From Cellulosimicrobium arenosum (lineage in GTDB: Bacteria; Actinomycetota; Actinomycetes; Actinomycetales; Cellulomonadaceae), in assembly GCF_014837295.1 (NCBI RefSeq), contig NZ_JACYHB010000016.1, positions 38,490-102,489 on the forward strand: DNA of 64,000 nt. Reading direction: 5' to 3'. This document shows, piece by piece, positions 45,676 through 55,800 of this stretch (positions within the stretch are counted from its first letter, which is position 1; every line of letters starts with the position of its first letter). The notes beneath the pieces are model-generated. The model was not told the DNA's origin. It worked only from the letters and a program-made list of their open reading frames with translations, and did not search any database. Made by a program: the position numbers and the translations under genes.

Positions 45676-45843
45676 TCAGCGGGTCTCGCGGTGCGCGGTG
45701 TGCTTGCCGCAGCGCGGGCAGAACTTCGCGAGCTCCAGGCGGTCCGGGTCGTTGCGACGGTTCTTCTTCGTGATGTAGTTGCGCTCCTTGCAGTCCACGC
45801 ACGCGAGCGTGATCTTGGGGCGAACGTCAGTACTCTTTGCCAC
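45676..45843 (-). CDS. rpmG: 50S ribosomal protein L33 (zinc-binding form)
   Basis: L33 (55 aa) is a small E-site 50S protein. The translation [20 protein letters not shown], then [20 protein letters not shown] and [14 protein letters not shown] is unmistakable. Both CxxC pairs are present, so it is the zinc-binding (C+) paralog. A C- paralog elsewhere is possible. GTG start with GAGAGG nine bases upstream. It follows tRNA-Met by 86 bases. Confidence 0.96.
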   Translation of the reverse strand: MAKSTDVRPKITLACVDCKERNYITKKNRRNDPDRLELAKFCPRCGKHTAHRETR

Positions 45844-45928
45844 GGTAGTGAGCCACCTCTCGCGCCTCCGGAGGGCGCTTGTGCTGTGCAGGTCGCACGA
45901 CGCCGGCCGCCGTGCGAGTTGTGAAGAG

Positions 45929-46005
45929 TGGTAGCGGAGGCGGGGATCGAACCCGCGACCTCACGATTATGAGTCGTGCGCTCTAACCATCTGAGCTACC
46001 CCGCC
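45929..46005 (-). tRNA. tRNA-Met (CAT), elongator
   Basis: A cloverleaf starting GGCGGGGTAGCTCAG with anticodon stem ACGA/TCGT, loop CTCATAA and a 3' acceptor CTCCGCT plus ACCA. The acceptor stem has two G-U pairs. The terminal CCA is encoded. The sequence resembles elongator rather than initiator tRNA-Met. Confidence 0.93.
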
Positions 46006-46067
46006 GCATGAGGCGAACGCGGGACCGTCTCGCAGTATTCCAGCAAGACGGCCCCGCGTCACCACAG

Positions 46068-46140
46068 AGCCCCGAAAGGGAATCGAACCCTTGACCTTCT
46101 CCTTACCATGGAGACGCTCTACCGACTGAGCTATCGGGGC
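46068..46140 (-). tRNA. tRNA-Thr (GGT)
   Basis: A standard 73-base tRNA: acceptor GCCCCGA/TCGGGGC, anticodon stem TCTCC/GGAGA with loop ATGGTAA, T-loop TTCGATT. CCA is not encoded. It lies 62 bases upstream of tRNA-Met. Confidence 0.95.
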
Positions 46141-46150
46141 AGCGCGGAAA

Positions 46151-46179
46151 ACTTTACACGGTCCGAGCCCTGGCGCGAA
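46151..46179 (-). promoter_or_regulatory. candidate promoter of tRNA-Thr
   Basis: TAAAGT lies 17 bases after TTCGCG on the minus strand, 10 bases before the tRNA-Thr 5' end. The -10 is good, the -35 weak. Confidence 0.45.
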
Positions 46180-46260
46180 ATCGGCTGATTTCCGCGGCTC
46201 CGGCCCGCTGCGGGCTCTCCCCGGATCTTCCCGGCGAGCAGCTCTGCAGGCGCCGGCACG

Positions 46261-46298
46261 ACGACGGGGCACCACCTGATCCGATGGCGCCCCGTCGT
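46261..46298 (-). terminator. terminator after tRNA-Tyr
   Basis: A 10-bp perfect stem (46261-46270 with 46289-46298) with an 18-base loop begins right after the 3' end of tRNA-Tyr. Confidence 0.65.
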
Positions 46299-46300
46299 GC

Positions 46301-46385
46301 TGGTGGCAGGTGAGGGATTCGAACCCCCGAAGGCTGAGCCGTCTGATTTACAGTCAGATCCCTTTGGCCGCTCGGGCAACCTGCC
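46301..46385 (-). tRNA. tRNA-Tyr (GTA)
   Basis: A class II tRNA with a long variable arm: acceptor GGCAGGT/ACCTGCC, anticodon loop CTGTAAA with anticodon GTA, T-loop TTCGAAT and encoded CCA. 85 bases including CCA. Confidence 0.95.
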
Positions 46386-46432
46386 GTGTCCAACTGGGTG
46401 CCCGCCGGTCGTCGACCAGGCGAGCGGGGACA

Positions 46433-46461
46433 ACACTACAGTCCACCGGCCGTGCCGTGAA
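46433..46461 (-). promoter_or_regulatory. promoter of tRNA-Tyr
   Basis: TTCACG, 17 bases, TAGTGT on the minus strand, about 48 bases before the tRNA-Tyr 5' end. Confidence 0.5.
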
Positions 46462-46506
46462 ATCCGGGCCGCCGCCGTCGTCCGGTCGTCTCCGTACAGT
46501 GAGCAC

Positions 46507-47475
46507 GTGAACGCCTCCGGCCCCGCACGCCCGTCCGCCCCAGGTCCGACGGGCGGGCCGGCCCCGGCGGACCGGCGCGGGCTGCTCTTCGGTGTCGGCG
46601 CCTACGCCCTGTGGGGCACGATGCCGCTGTACTTCCCGCTCCTCGAGCCGGCCGGTCCGGTCGAGATCATCGCGCACCGCATCGTGTGGTGCCTCGTCGT
46701 GTGCGTCCTCGCGCTCCTCGTCACCGGTGGCCTGCGGCGGTTCCGCGCCGTCCTGCGGGACCGGCGCACGTTCGCCACCCTCGCCCTCGGCGGGGTGCTC
46801 GTCGCCACCAACTGGACGATCTACGTCTACGGGGTCCTCTCCGGCCACGTGCTCGACGCCGCGCTCGGCTACTTCGTCAACCCTCTCGTGACGGTGCTGC
46901 TCGCCGTCGTCGTCCTGCGCGAACGGCTGCGGCCCGCCCAGTGGGTCGCGCTCGGCCTCGGCGCGGCCGCCGTCGTCGTCATCACGGCCGGCGTCGGCGA
47001 GGTCCCGTGGATCGCGCTCGGCGTCGCGTTCTCGTTCGGGCTCTACGGGCTGGTGAAGAACCGGGTCGGCCGGACCGTCGAGGCGCTGCCCGGCCTCGCG
47101 GCCGAGACCGCCGCGCTGGCGCCCTTCGCCCTCGCGTTCCTGCTCTGGCTCGGGCTCACCGGGGCCGGGACGTTCACCCCGGCGGATACCGGCCACGACC
47201 TCCTGCTGGCGTCCTCCGGGATCGTGACGGCGGGGCCCCTGCTGCTCTTCGCCGCCGCGGCGCGACGCATCCCGCTCGCCGTGGTCGGGATGCTGCAGTA
47301 CCTCACGCCCGTCCTGCAGTTCCTGTGCGGCCTCCTCGTGTTCCACGAGGCGATGCCGCCGTCGCGCTGGATCGGCTTCTCGCTCGTCTGGATCGCGCTC
47401 GTCGTCCTGTCCACCGACGCCGTGCGCGCCGTGCGCGCGACGCGGCTCGCCGCCCGGACCGCCGCGCGCGGCTGA
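46507..47475 (+). CDS. rarD: EamA-family transporter RarD
   Basis: A 322-aa drug/metabolite-type membrane protein with ten predicted helices. Diagnostic parts are [20 protein letters not shown], then [46 protein letters not shown] and [18 protein letters not shown]. It is annotated as chloramphenicol-sensitivity protein in other bacteria; the substrate is not established. The GTG at 46507 lies 6 bases after a -10-like TACAGT (46495-46500), so the message may be leaderless. Confidence 0.88.
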   Translation: MNASGPARPSAPGPTGGPAPADRRGLLFGVGAYALWGTMPLYFPLLEPAGPVEIIAHRIVWCLVVCVLALLVTGGLRRFRAVLRDRRTFATLALGGVLVATNWTIYVYGVLSGHVLDAALGYFVNPLVTVLLAVVVLRERLRPAQWVALGLGAAAVVVITAGVGEVPWIALGVAFSFGLYGLVKNRVGRTVEALPGLAAETAALAPFALAFLLWLGLTGAGTFTPADTGHDLLLASSGIVTAGPLLLFAAAARRIPLAVVGMLQYLTPVLQFLCGLLVFHEAMPPSRWIGFSLVWIALVVLSTDAVRAVRATRLAARTAARG

Positions 47476-47534
47476 CGCGACGGCTCGACTACGGTGGAGC
47501 CAGCACCCGCAACCCGCCCAGGAAGGGAACCACC

Positions 47535-48029
47535 ATGGCCGACTCCTCGTTCGACGTCGTCTCCAAGGTCGACCGCCAGGAGGTCGACAACGCGCTCAAC
47601 CAGGCCGCGAAGGAGATCTCGCAGCGCTACGACTTCCGCAACGTCGGCGCCTCGATCGCCTGGAGCGGTGAGGCCATCCTCATGGTCGCCAACTCCCCCG
47701 AGCGCGTCCTGGCGATCCTCGACGTCCTCGAGACCAAGCTCGTCAAGCGGGGGATCTCCCTCAAGTCGCTCGACACCGGCGAGAAGGAGCCGCAGGCGTC
47801 GGGCAAGGAGTACCGCCTCGCCGCGACGCTCAAGGAGGGGCTGTCGAGCGAGAACGCGAAGAAGATCACCAAGATCATCCGCGACGAGGCCCCGAAGGCC
47901 GTCAAGACGCAGATCACCGGCGACGAGGTGCGCGTGACGAGCAAGTCGCGCGACGACCTGCAGACCGTGATCTCGCTGCTCAAGGGCGCCGACCTCGACG
48001 TCGCGCTGCAGTTCACGAACTACCGCTGA
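47535..48029 (+). CDS. YajQ family protein
   Basis: A 164-aa cytoplasmic protein of the YajQ family: [20 protein letters not shown] and ISQRYDFRN, with [19 protein letters not shown] and the end [14 protein letters not shown]. YajQ folds as two RRM-like domains; some members bind cyclic di-GMP or RNA. ATG with GGAAGGG upstream. Followed by a HAD gene after 10 bases. Confidence 0.95.
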   Translation: MADSSFDVVSKVDRQEVDNALNQAAKEISQRYDFRNVGASIAWSGEAILMVANSPERVLAILDVLETKLVKRGISLKSLDTGEKEPQASGKEYRLAATLKEGLSSENAKKITKIIRDEAPKAVKTQITGDEVRVTSKSRDDLQTVISLLKGADLDVALQFTNYR

Positions 48030-48039
48030 GCACCGCCGC

Positions 48040-48954
48040 GTGACCCGACTCCCCGGGGTGACCGCCGAGACCCTGCCACGCGTCGTCGCGACCGACCTGG
48101 ACGGCACCCTGCTCCGCTCGGACGGCAGCGTGTCGCCCCGCACCCGTTCGGCCCTGCGCGCCGCCGAGGACGCCGGCATCGAGGTGGTCCTGGTGACCGC
48201 GCGGCCGCCGCGCTGGCTCGGGTTCCTGTCCGACGTCGTGGGCGGGCACGGGCGGGTCGTGTGCCTCGGCGGTGCGGCGGTCTGGGACCTCGCGACCGAG
48301 CAGGCGCTCGAGGTGTGCGGGTTCGCCGACGACGACGCACAGGCCCTCGTCGCCGACCTGCGCGAGGCCGTGCCCGGCGTGGCGCTCGCGCTCGAGCGCG
48401 CCGACGGTCCGACGTTCGACCGCGGCTTCCGCACCCCAGGAGACGACGCAGTCGACGTCGACCCCGTGGACCGCTCGACCGTCGTGAGCCGCGTGGAGAG
48501 CACTCTCGACGGCCGGTCGACCGCACCGGTGGGAAAGCTGCTCGCCCGGGCCGCGGACGCCGGTCCCGTGTCAGGTGGCCCTGCGACCCGGCCCGCCGCC
48601 CTCGCGGACGCCCAGATCCCCGCGCAGGAACAGTTCTTCGCGCGCGTGCGCGCCGTCGTCGGCGATCGCGCGCAGCTCGCCTACTCCGGCGCTGCCGGTC
48701 TCGCCGAGCTGCTCGCGCCCACCGTCTCGAAGGACGCCGCGCTCGCGCGCTGGTGCGCCCGCCTCGGCGTCGACGCGCGCGACGTGTGGGCGTTCGGGGA
48801 CATGCCGAACGACCTGCCGATGCTGCGGTGGGCGGGCCGCTCGTTCGCCGTCGCCAACGCGCACCCCGACGTCGTCGCCGCGGTGAGCGACCGCACGGTC
48901 TCCAACGACGACGACGGGGTCGCGCTCGTGCTCGAGGGCGCCCTGGCGGGCTGA
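48040..48954 (+). CDS. HAD-family hydrolase, Cof type
   Basis: A 304-aa phosphatase of HAD subclass IIB. The nucleophile motif is VVATDLDGTLL (first Asp near residue 19), motif II VLVTARPP, the conserved Lys in APTVSKDAALARW and motif IV FGDMPNDLPML. A cap domain lies between residues ~85 and 200. GTG start. Likely a sugar-phosphate or flavin-phosphate phosphatase; the substrate is unknown. Confidence 0.9.
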   Translation: MTRLPGVTAETLPRVVATDLDGTLLRSDGSVSPRTRSALRAAEDAGIEVVLVTARPPRWLGFLSDVVGGHGRVVCLGGAAVWDLATEQALEVCGFADDDAQALVADLREAVPGVALALERADGPTFDRGFRTPGDDAVDVDPVDRSTVVSRVESTLDGRSTAPVGKLLARAADAGPVSGGPATRPAALADAQIPAQEQFFARVRAVVGDRAQLAYSGAAGLAELLAPTVSKDAALARWCARLGVDARDVWAFGDMPNDLPMLRWAGRSFAVANAHPDVVAAVSDRTVSNDDDGVALVLEGALAG

Positions 48955-49016
48955 GCGCGCTCACGGTCGGACGTCGCACGGCGAGCACCACCGCGCGAGC
49001 AAGCGGCCGGTCGGCC

Positions 49017-49904
49017 TCAGTGGTACGTGATGCCGCCGTACCCGGGACCGTGGCCGGCCATGGTCTCCAACCGCTTGATGCGGTCGGCCATCGGCGGGTG
49101 CGTCGCGAACATCTTCGCGACGCCGGCGCCGCGGAACGGGTTGGCGATCATCAGGTGGGAGACGTCCACCAGGTCCCGGTTCTGCGGCAGGGGCGCGCGC
49201 TGCGTCCCGGAGTCCAGCTTGCGCAGCGCGGACGCGAGCGCGAGCGGGTCCCCGGTGAGCTTCGCGCCGTCCTCGTCGGCGTCGTACTCGCGCGTGCGCG
49301 AGATCGCGAGCTGGATCAGCATCGCGGCGACCGGTGCCAGGATCACCATGGCGATCGACGCCAGCGGGTTGCCGCCCCGGTCCCGGCCCCCGCCGAAGAA
49401 CAGCAGGAACTGGGCGAGCGACGTGATGACGCCCGCGAGCGCCCCGGCGACGGACGACGTGAGGATGTCGCGGTTGTAGACGTGCATGAGCTCGTGCCCG
49501 AGGACGCCGCGCAGCTCCCGCTCGTCGAGGAGGTGCAGGATCCCGTCGGTGCAGCACACCGCGGCGTTGCGGGGGTTGCGCCCGGTGGCGAAGGCGTTGG
49601 GTGCCCGGGTGGGCGAGACGTACAGGCGGGGCATCGGCTGCCGCGCCTCCGTCGAGAGCTCGCGCACGATCCGGTACATCGCAGGCTGCTCGAGCTCGCT
49701 GACGGGCCGGGCGTGCATGGCGCGGATCGCGATCTTGTCGGAGTTCCAGAAGCCGTAGAACGTCGTGACCAGACCGATACCGACGAACAGCCACAGCAGG
49801 TTGGCGCGCGCGCCGAAGACCATCCACAACCCCAGGACGATCGCCCACATGACCCCGAACAGGGCCGCCGTCTTCAGTCCGTTGAGATGGTGCCGTCGAC
49901 CCAC
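49017..49904 (-). CDS. htpX: zinc metalloprotease HtpX homolog
   Basis: A membrane M48 peptidase (295 aa) for quality control of membrane proteins. Helices lie near residues 15-33 and 36-55, then the zinc motif [16 protein letters not shown] and two more helices. The distal zinc-binding Glu lies in [14 protein letters not shown]. The GTG at 49904 follows GGAAGGAG by five bases and gives the typical length; a frame to 50051 is open but has no Shine-Dalgarno support. Confidence 0.94.
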   Translation of the reverse strand: MGRRHHLNGLKTAALFGVMWAIVLGLWMVFGARANLLWLFVGIGLVTTFYGFWNSDKIAIRAMHARPVSELEQPAMYRIVRELSTEARQPMPRLYVSPTRAPNAFATGRNPRNAAVCCTDGILHLLDERELRGVLGHELMHVYNRDILTSSVAGALAGVITSLAQFLLFFGGGRDRGGNPLASIAMVILAPVAAMLIQLAISRTREYDADEDGAKLTGDPLALASALRKLDSGTQRAPLPQNRDLVDVSHLMIANPFRGAGVAKMFATHPPMADRIKRLETMAGHGPGYGGITYH

Positions 49905-50081
49905 GTGGGCTCCTTCCGCGATCGAGGCGGCCCACCGCCGTGCCGGGGCCGCCCTCGGGACGAGGCTCGCGCCGTCCGTCCCTCCAGAGAACGCTCCAGC
50001 GGACGCACTCGTTCCCGCGATCTCGCGAGCCGGTGAGGAGCGACGCAGCACGCACGACGTCCGCGCTCGTGGGCCTGCACG

Positions 50082-50119
50082 ACGACGGCGCCCCGTCCGG
50101 GCGGAGAGGGCGCCGTCGT
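50082..50119 (-). terminator. terminator after the ferredoxin reductase gene
   Basis: A 12-bp perfect stem (50082-50093 with 50108-50119) with a 14-base loop begins 17 bases after the stop at 50137. Confidence 0.75.
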
Positions 50120-50136
50120 GCCGTGCTCGCGGAGCG

Positions 50137-51549
50137 TCAGTCGACGAGCGCCTCGCCCCGGGCCACCCGGATCATGTCCTCGCGCGAGACCACCTTCACG
50201 CGCTCGCGCCCGTGCGGCTCGCCGAGGGTGCGCTCGTACGCGTCCAGCAGCTCCCAGCCGGACCACTCGACGTGACCGACGCCGCGCTCGGTGAGGAACT
50301 CGACGATCGCGTCCGGGTCCCCCAGCGGTGCGGTGCGCCCCGCCTCGAGATCGGCGTTCGCGACGTCTCCGCCGTCGCCGGCCCCCGTGACGTCCTCCAC
50401 GAGGTGGCGGACCGTCTCGGAGGCGTCCGACTTGGTGTGGCCGATGAGACCGACCGGGCCGCGCTTGATCCACCCGGTGGCGTAGACCCCGGCGAGGTGG
50501 TCGCCGTCGATGTCCAGGACACGACCCTCGCGGTTGGGGATGACGCCCTTGAGCTCGTCGAAGGGGATCTCCGGCAGGGGCGAGCCGAAGTAGCCGACCG
50601 CGCGGTACACCGCCTGGACGGGCCACTCGTGGAACTCACCGGTGCCGGAGACGGTGCCGTCGCCGTTGAGCTGCGTCCGCTCGGTGCGCAGCGCCTCGAC
50701 CTTGCCGTCACCGAGCACCTCGGCCGGGGCGTGCAGGAAGTGCAGGTGCAGGCGGCGGGACGCCGTGTTCTCGCTCGGGTCCTTGAGCGTCCAGTCCGTG
50801 AGGGTCTTCACGACCTGCTTGGTCTGGTTGGACGAGCTCACCGCCGCCATCGAGCCCTCGTCGAACTCGAAGTCCTCGGGGTAGACGATCACGTCGACGT
50901 CCGGGACGTGGCCGAGCTCGCGCAGCTCGAGCGGGGAGAACTTCGCCTGCGCCGGTCCGCGCCGCGCGAACACGTGCACGTCGGTGACCGGCGAGGCCTT
51001 GAGCGCGTCGTAGACGTTCTGGGGGATCTCGGTGGGGAGCAGGTCGTCGGCGTGCTTCGCGAGGACGCGCGCCACGTCGAGGGCGACGTTGCCGGCGCCG
51101 AGCACGGCCACCTGCTGCGCCTCGAGCGGCCACGTGCGCGGCACGTCGGGGTGCCCGTCGTACCAGGAGACGAAGTCCGCGGCCCCGTAGGAACCGGGCA
51201 GGTCGATGCCCTCGATCGCCAGCGCCGCGTCCCGGATCGACCCGGTGGAGAAGATCACCGCGTCGTAGTACTGCCGCAGGTCGTCGAGCTTGAGGTCGAC
51301 GCCGTAGTCCACGTTCGCGAGCAGACGGATGTCGCCGCGGCTGAGCACCCGGTGCAGCGCCACGATGATCTGCTTGATCCGCGGGTGGTCGGGCGCGACG
51401 CCGTAGCGCACCAGGCCGAACGGCGCGGGGAGGCGCTCGAACAGGTCGATGCTCACGTCGAGGTCGGTCTTGGACAAGATGTCCGCGGCGTAGATCCCGG
51501 CGGGGCCGGCGCCGACGATCGCGACGCGCAGGGGACGGATGCTGCTCAC
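50137..51549 (-). CDS. ferredoxin/adrenodoxin-type NADP+ reductase, FprA-like
   Basis: A 470-aa flavoprotein transferring electrons between NADPH and ferredoxin, like mycobacterial FprA. The FAD Rossmann motif is [32 protein letters not shown] and the NADP motif [13 protein letters not shown] are characteristic of this family. [19 protein letters not shown] and [18 protein letters not shown] also match. ATG start. Probable electron supplier to P450 or other ferredoxin-dependent enzymes. Confidence 0.95.
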   Translation of the reverse strand: MSSIRPLRVAIVGAGPAGIYAADILSKTDLDVSIDLFERLPAPFGLVRYGVAPDHPRIKQIIVALHRVLSRGDIRLLANVDYGVDLKLDDLRQYYDAVIFSTGSIRDAALAIEGIDLPGSYGAADFVSWYDGHPDVPRTWPLEAQQVAVLGAGNVALDVARVLAKHADDLLPTEIPQNVYDALKASPVTDVHVFARRGPAQAKFSPLELRELGHVPDVDVIVYPEDFEFDEGSMAAVSSSNQTKQVVKTLTDWTLKDPSENTASRRLHLHFLHAPAEVLGDGKVEALRTERTQLNGDGTVSGTGEFHEWPVQAVYRAVGYFGSPLPEIPFDELKGVIPNREGRVLDIDGDHLAGVYATGWIKRGPVGLIGHTKSDASETVRHLVEDVTGAGDGGDVANADLEAGRTAPLGDPDAIVEFLTERGVGHVEWSGWELLDAYERTLGEPHGRERVKVVSREDMIRVARGEALVD

Positions 51550-51667
51550 AGGACGGGGCGCCTTCCGGTCGAGGACAAGGTGGGTCCGCCTCCGCGCTCA
51601 CGGTGACGGCCGGTGGTGGGGCCGCAGCGCGGCGGCCGGTGCAGGACCGGCCGCAGGGACCACCTCG

Positions 51668-51696
51668 ATTGTACGACCAGGTGAGGGCATCCTCAC
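51668..51696 (-). promoter_or_regulatory. candidate promoter of the ferredoxin reductase gene
   Basis: A near-consensus -10 TACAAT lies 17 bases after GTGAGG on the minus strand, about 120 bases before the start. The poor -35 overlaps a 6-bp inverted repeat (51681-51696), which may be an activator or repressor site. The rest of 51550-51820 shows nothing clear. Confidence 0.4.
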
Positions 51697-51820
51697 TCAG
51701 CCCTCTCCCGGTACCTCTACTCTGCCAGCCGTCTCGCCACGTGGATAGGCCGTCTTGTGATCCGGGCGAATGTAAACGGTGAAGGTCCGTCGGCGCGCCG
51801 GGGCTCCGGCGGTCAGGACA

Positions 51821-52294
51821 TCACTCCTGGATCCGCAGGCTCTCGGCGATCTGCCGGATCTCCGGCCCAGCCCACGGGTGCTGCGTCACCGTGCACGTCC
51901 CCGTGAGCTGGACCAGGTCGGCCACCGGGCCGCGCGGCACGACGACGGTGCGGACGGTCTGGACGAGCACCGCCCCGGCGCCACCCCTGAACTGCGCCTC
52001 GACCCACCGGCCGGCGTGGCCGTCCACCTCCACGTCCCCACCCCCCAGCTCTCGCATCTTCGGCAGGGGACGCAGCGCGCCCAGCGCCTGGGCGTGCGCG
52101 TCGTCGAGCGACTGATCGGCGCGGATGCGCGAGACGAGCACGATGAGGTTCGGGTTGAACTCGCCCTCGGCCACCTCGCGGCCGACGGCGAGCGGCAGCG
52201 CGACGAGCGGCAGCGGGACCCACCCGTCGGGGATCGACACCCCCACGCCGACGGGCGCCGGGAAGTCGTCGCTCGGGTATCTCAGCTCGGTCAT
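51821..52294 (-). CDS. hypothetical protein behind the WXG100 gene
   Basis: Not recognised with certainty (157 aa). No signal peptide. The pattern of a short Trp-containing start (VSIPDGWVPLPLVALPLAV), a central conserved FNPNLIVLVSRI and a C-terminal QLTGTCTVTQHPWAGPEIRQI helix recalls small actinobacterial LpqN/DUF1795-like proteins linked to type VII secretion. ATG start. Its place behind a WXG100 gene supports a secretion-related chaperone or substrate role, which is inference. Confidence 0.6.
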   Translation of the reverse strand: MTELRYPSDDFPAPVGVGVSIPDGWVPLPLVALPLAVGREVAEGEFNPNLIVLVSRIRADQSLDDAHAQALGALRPLPKMRELGGGDVEVDGHAGRWVEAQFRGGAGAVLVQTVRTVVVPRGPVADLVQLTGTCTVTQHPWAGPEIRQIAESLRIQE

Positions 52295-52335
52295 CAGGTC
52301 CGGAGCCCTCTCGCGTCGTCATGGTCGTCACCGGC

Positions 52336-52365
52336 GTCGGCCTCGGTGTCGGTGTCGGTGTCGGC
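52336..52365. repeat. hexanucleotide tandem repeat
   Basis: Five tandem hexamers of the type GTCGGT lie in the gap between the small partner gene and the WXG100 terminator. Confidence 0.7.
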
Positions 52366-52407
52366 CAGTCTCCCAGACGCACGCCCGGCATCCCCACGGC
52401 AGACATG

Positions 52408-52444
52408 CCGCAGGCGCGGCACCCGACGGGTGCCGCGCCTGCGG
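52408..52444 (-). terminator. terminator after the WXG100 gene
   Basis: A perfect 17-bp stem with a 3-base loop starts 15 bases after the WXG100 stop. It would separate an abundant WXG100 transcript from the gene at 51821. Confidence 0.8.
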
Positions 52445-52459
52445 TCGAGCCTCCTGGGA

Positions 52460-52729
52460 TCAGGAGTTCGAGGTCTGCTCCTGCGCCTGGGCGTTCTGCG
52501 TGGCCTTGTTGCCCGCGTCCGTCAGGGTCTGGGAGACCTGGTTGAGCTGCGTCTGCGCGGCCGGCCAGTCGTTGCCCTTGAACTGGTCGGCGTCCGGACC
52601 CTGCCACTGCACCGACTGGATCTGCTGGTTCAGCGTCTGCATGGTCGTCTTGATCTCCTCGGCCTTCTGCTGCAGCGTCGTACCGAGCCCGCGGAGCTCC
52701 TCGACGTTCGCGCCCCAAAGTCCAGCCAT
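52460..52729 (-). CDS. WXG100 family type VII secretion protein
   Basis: An 89-aa helical-hairpin protein. The turn motif is WQG in SVQWQGPDADQFKG near residue 40, flanked by two helices (ELRGLGTTLQQKAEEIKTT and PAAQTQLNQVSQTLTDAG). No signal peptide; proteins of this family are secreted by type VII systems as dimers. The ATG has AAGGGGAACC upstream. It stands alone rather than as an EsxA/EsxB pair, as in Firmicutes systems, and follows the EccC-like ATPase gene by 148 bases. Confidence 0.93.
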   Translation of the reverse strand: MAGLWGANVEELRGLGTTLQQKAEEIKTTMQTLNQQIQSVQWQGPDADQFKGNDWPAAQTQLNQVSQTLTDAGNKATQNAQAQEQTSNS

Positions 52730-52877
52730 GGTGGTTCCCCTTCTCTCGTCGGCGCCCACCGTGCGTGGCCACCGTCCCTGTTCCGATGGAAGTACTCAAC
52801 CATCGAAGTCCCGACCCCGTCGATGGGGAGCCCTCCCCATGCGCCAGGACCGGGCCGCACTGCCCTGGACGTCACAC

Positions 52878-55800
52878 CTAGTCGGGCAGTGCGACGTGCA
52901 TCTTGCGAGCCCTGCCCGCGAGGATCAGGAAGCCTCGTCCGGGCGGGAAGTCCACGCGCCGGATCCTGCCCAGCGACGTGCTGAGCAGCGTGTCGCCGTC
53001 GACGTCGCCGGGCGTCAGGAGCAGACCCGTCCGCCCCGCCTTGAACGGTTGCGCGAGCGCCCACGCCTGGCCCCACGTCGACGACTCCGCCTCCCCCACC
53101 ACGAGCTGCTCCGCGCGCACGGCGGTGCGCACGAACGCCGCGAGCGGCTGCTCGGCCGGCGTCCCGGTGAACTCCGTGACCGACTCGATCAGCAGCGTCA
53201 GCCCACCGGGGCGCAGGTGCCCCGACTCGAGCGCGCCCGTCAGGCTCTCGAGCAGGGTCACGACGTCCTCGGGCGACGAGACGCTCGTGTCCCACACGTC
53301 CAGCGACGAGATGCTCGTCCGCCGCGGGGCGAGGTGCACGACCCGGCTGCTCCCCACCCGACGGATGGCCTGGGCGATCGTGACGAGCGCCGTCGTGCGC
53401 CCGCCCCCGGGCGGGCCCGAGAGCATCATCGTCCCGCGGGGCGGCAGGCCGACCGGCGCGATGTCGAGGTCGTCGAGACCGAACGCGGCCCGCTCCCCCG
53501 CACGCACCGGCAGGTCGGAGAGCCGGAACGAGTCCGGGAGGCGCTCGACCGGCGGTGCGGGGCGGATGCCGAGCCGCGACATGGCGCTGTGCAGCTTGCC
53601 GACCTCGCGCGACTGGATCGCGACGTTGGGGTCGCCGCCCAGCACCGCCACCTGCACCTCGTCGCTCTCCAGGATCCCGCGCCCGGGAGGGGAGGTCAGG
53701 GAGAGCACGTCGCGAGGAACGCCGAGCGCGAGGTAGTCCTCCTCGCTCGCGAGGCGCAGCACGAGGCGCTTCTGGATCGTCGAGCCGAGAGACGCCGGGA
53801 CCGACGACGCGCGCGACCCGGCCACGATGACGTGCACCCCGACCTGGCGGCCGTCGGTCGCGACCTGGGAGAACGCGCCCCACACCGGGAAGCCCGGCGT
53901 GTTCTTGAACTCGTAGGCCTCGCGGAACGCGCCGATGCCGTCGACGAGCAGCAGGATGCGCGCCTCGTCCGGGGCGTCGGCGAGCCGTCGGTACTCGGTG
54001 ATGTCACCGGCTCGGATGGCCGCGTAGCGTGCGGAGCGCTCGTCCACGAGGTCGCGGATCATCCGCAGGACGCGCGCGACGCGCTCCTCGTCGTCGCTCG
54101 AGATGACCGCGCCCACGTGCGGCAGCTCCTCGAGCATGCGCAGGCCGCTCGCGCCGGCGTCGATCGCGTAGACCTGGACGGGGCCGCCGCGCGCGGTGAT
54201 CGCGGCGGAGACCGCGATCGTGCGCAGCGCAGCGCTCTTGCCGGAGCCGCCCGTGCCGTAGATCGCCATGTTGCCGTCGCGGTCCGGCTCGTAGAAGACC
54301 GTCGGCTGCGCCTGCGACGACGGGTCGTCCTGGACGCCGAGCAGCAGCATCGTGTCGGTGCGCGGGTTGGGCAGGCGGGCCAGGTCATAGGTGTGCGCCA
54401 GCTCGGGCAGCCAGGGCTTGCGAGGTTCGGGCACGGCCGCGTCGTGCGCGGCACGCGCGATGGTGGACACCACGCGCGAGATGTCGTTCGGGCCGGGGTC
54501 GGCCGTGTCGTCGACCTCCGGCGCGGGCAGCTCCCAGCGCGCCGCGGTGCCGAAGGCCATCTCCTGGACGTCGATGCGGGGACGCTCGGGCTCCGCCGTC
54601 GTCCAGCCGCCCGCGTAGCCGGTCTGGAACGGCACGATCCGGCCCGGACCGGTCTTCACCGCGCCGCGCCCGGGGATCGACGGGTCGAAGTGCGCCGCCA
54701 TCGGGATCCCGAGGATGTCCGTCGAGTCGTCGGCGTCCGCCATGCGCAGCGCGACACGCAGGTTCGTGTTCGCCCGCAGGTTGTCCTTGATGACGCCCGC
54801 GGGGCGCTGCGTGGCGAGGATGAGGTGCAGCCCCAGGGAGCGGCCGCGCTGCGCGACGTCGACGACGCCGTCCACGAACTCGGGGACCTCGTTCACGAGC
54901 GCCGCGAACTCGTCCACCACGATGAGCAGGCTGGGTGGGGCGTCCGGGTCGCCCGTGCGCTCGAGCGACGCGAGGTCCTTCGCCTTCTTCCGGTTGAGCA
55001 GGTGCTCGCGGTAGCGCAGCTCCGCGCGCAACGAGGTCAGTGCACGGCGCACCAGGTGGGGCGACAGGTCGGTGACGAGCCCGACCGTGTGCGGGAGCTG
55101 GACGCAGTCCGCGAACGCCGCGCCGCCCTTGTAGTCGACGAACAGGAACGTCACGCGGTCCGGGCTGTGCGCCGCCGCCATGCCCAGGACCCAGGACTGG
55201 AGGAACTCGGACTTGCCCGCCCCGGTCGTCCCGCCGACGAGCGCGTGCGGACCTTGGGTCCGCAGGTCCAGGTACAGCGGTTCCGCCCCGGAGTGGCCCA
55301 CGAGCGCGCGCAGGTTCGTCGGGGTCCTGCGCCGTACCGGCGGTGAACCGTCGCGCGGGGTCAGCGACCCGTTCTCGCGCCAGCGGTCGACCATCACGCC
55401 GGGGTCCTCGGCGAGCGAAGGGCCGGTGAGCGCCAGGTAGGAGACCGACCGCGGGAGGTCGGAGTCGTCGTCGACCGGGGCGCCGACGTCCACCACCGGC
55501 GCGAGGATCCTCGCGAGGTCGTGCGCCGTGGCCAGGTCGAGCGTCTCGCAGGTCACGGGGAACGTGAGCTGGCCCATGCGGACCTCGCCCGACGTCGCCC
55601 CCGTCGCCGCGCCGGGCGCACCTGGCTGCGACGGCCCGGCGCCCTCGTCCCCGACGAGCACGAAGGTGCGGCACGCGGCGGGCAGCTGCTCGACCGTCGG
55701 CGCGACCCACACCACGTGCACGCCGACGTCGGGACCACGCTCGACGAGCCGTGTGAGCCGCGACCGGTCGACCGGGGCGTCGTCCTCCACGAGGACGACG

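Noticed and set aside
52336-52365. CRISPR array at the GTCGGT repeats
   Set aside because: The units are 6 bases long and contiguous without spacers; it is a simple tandem repeat.
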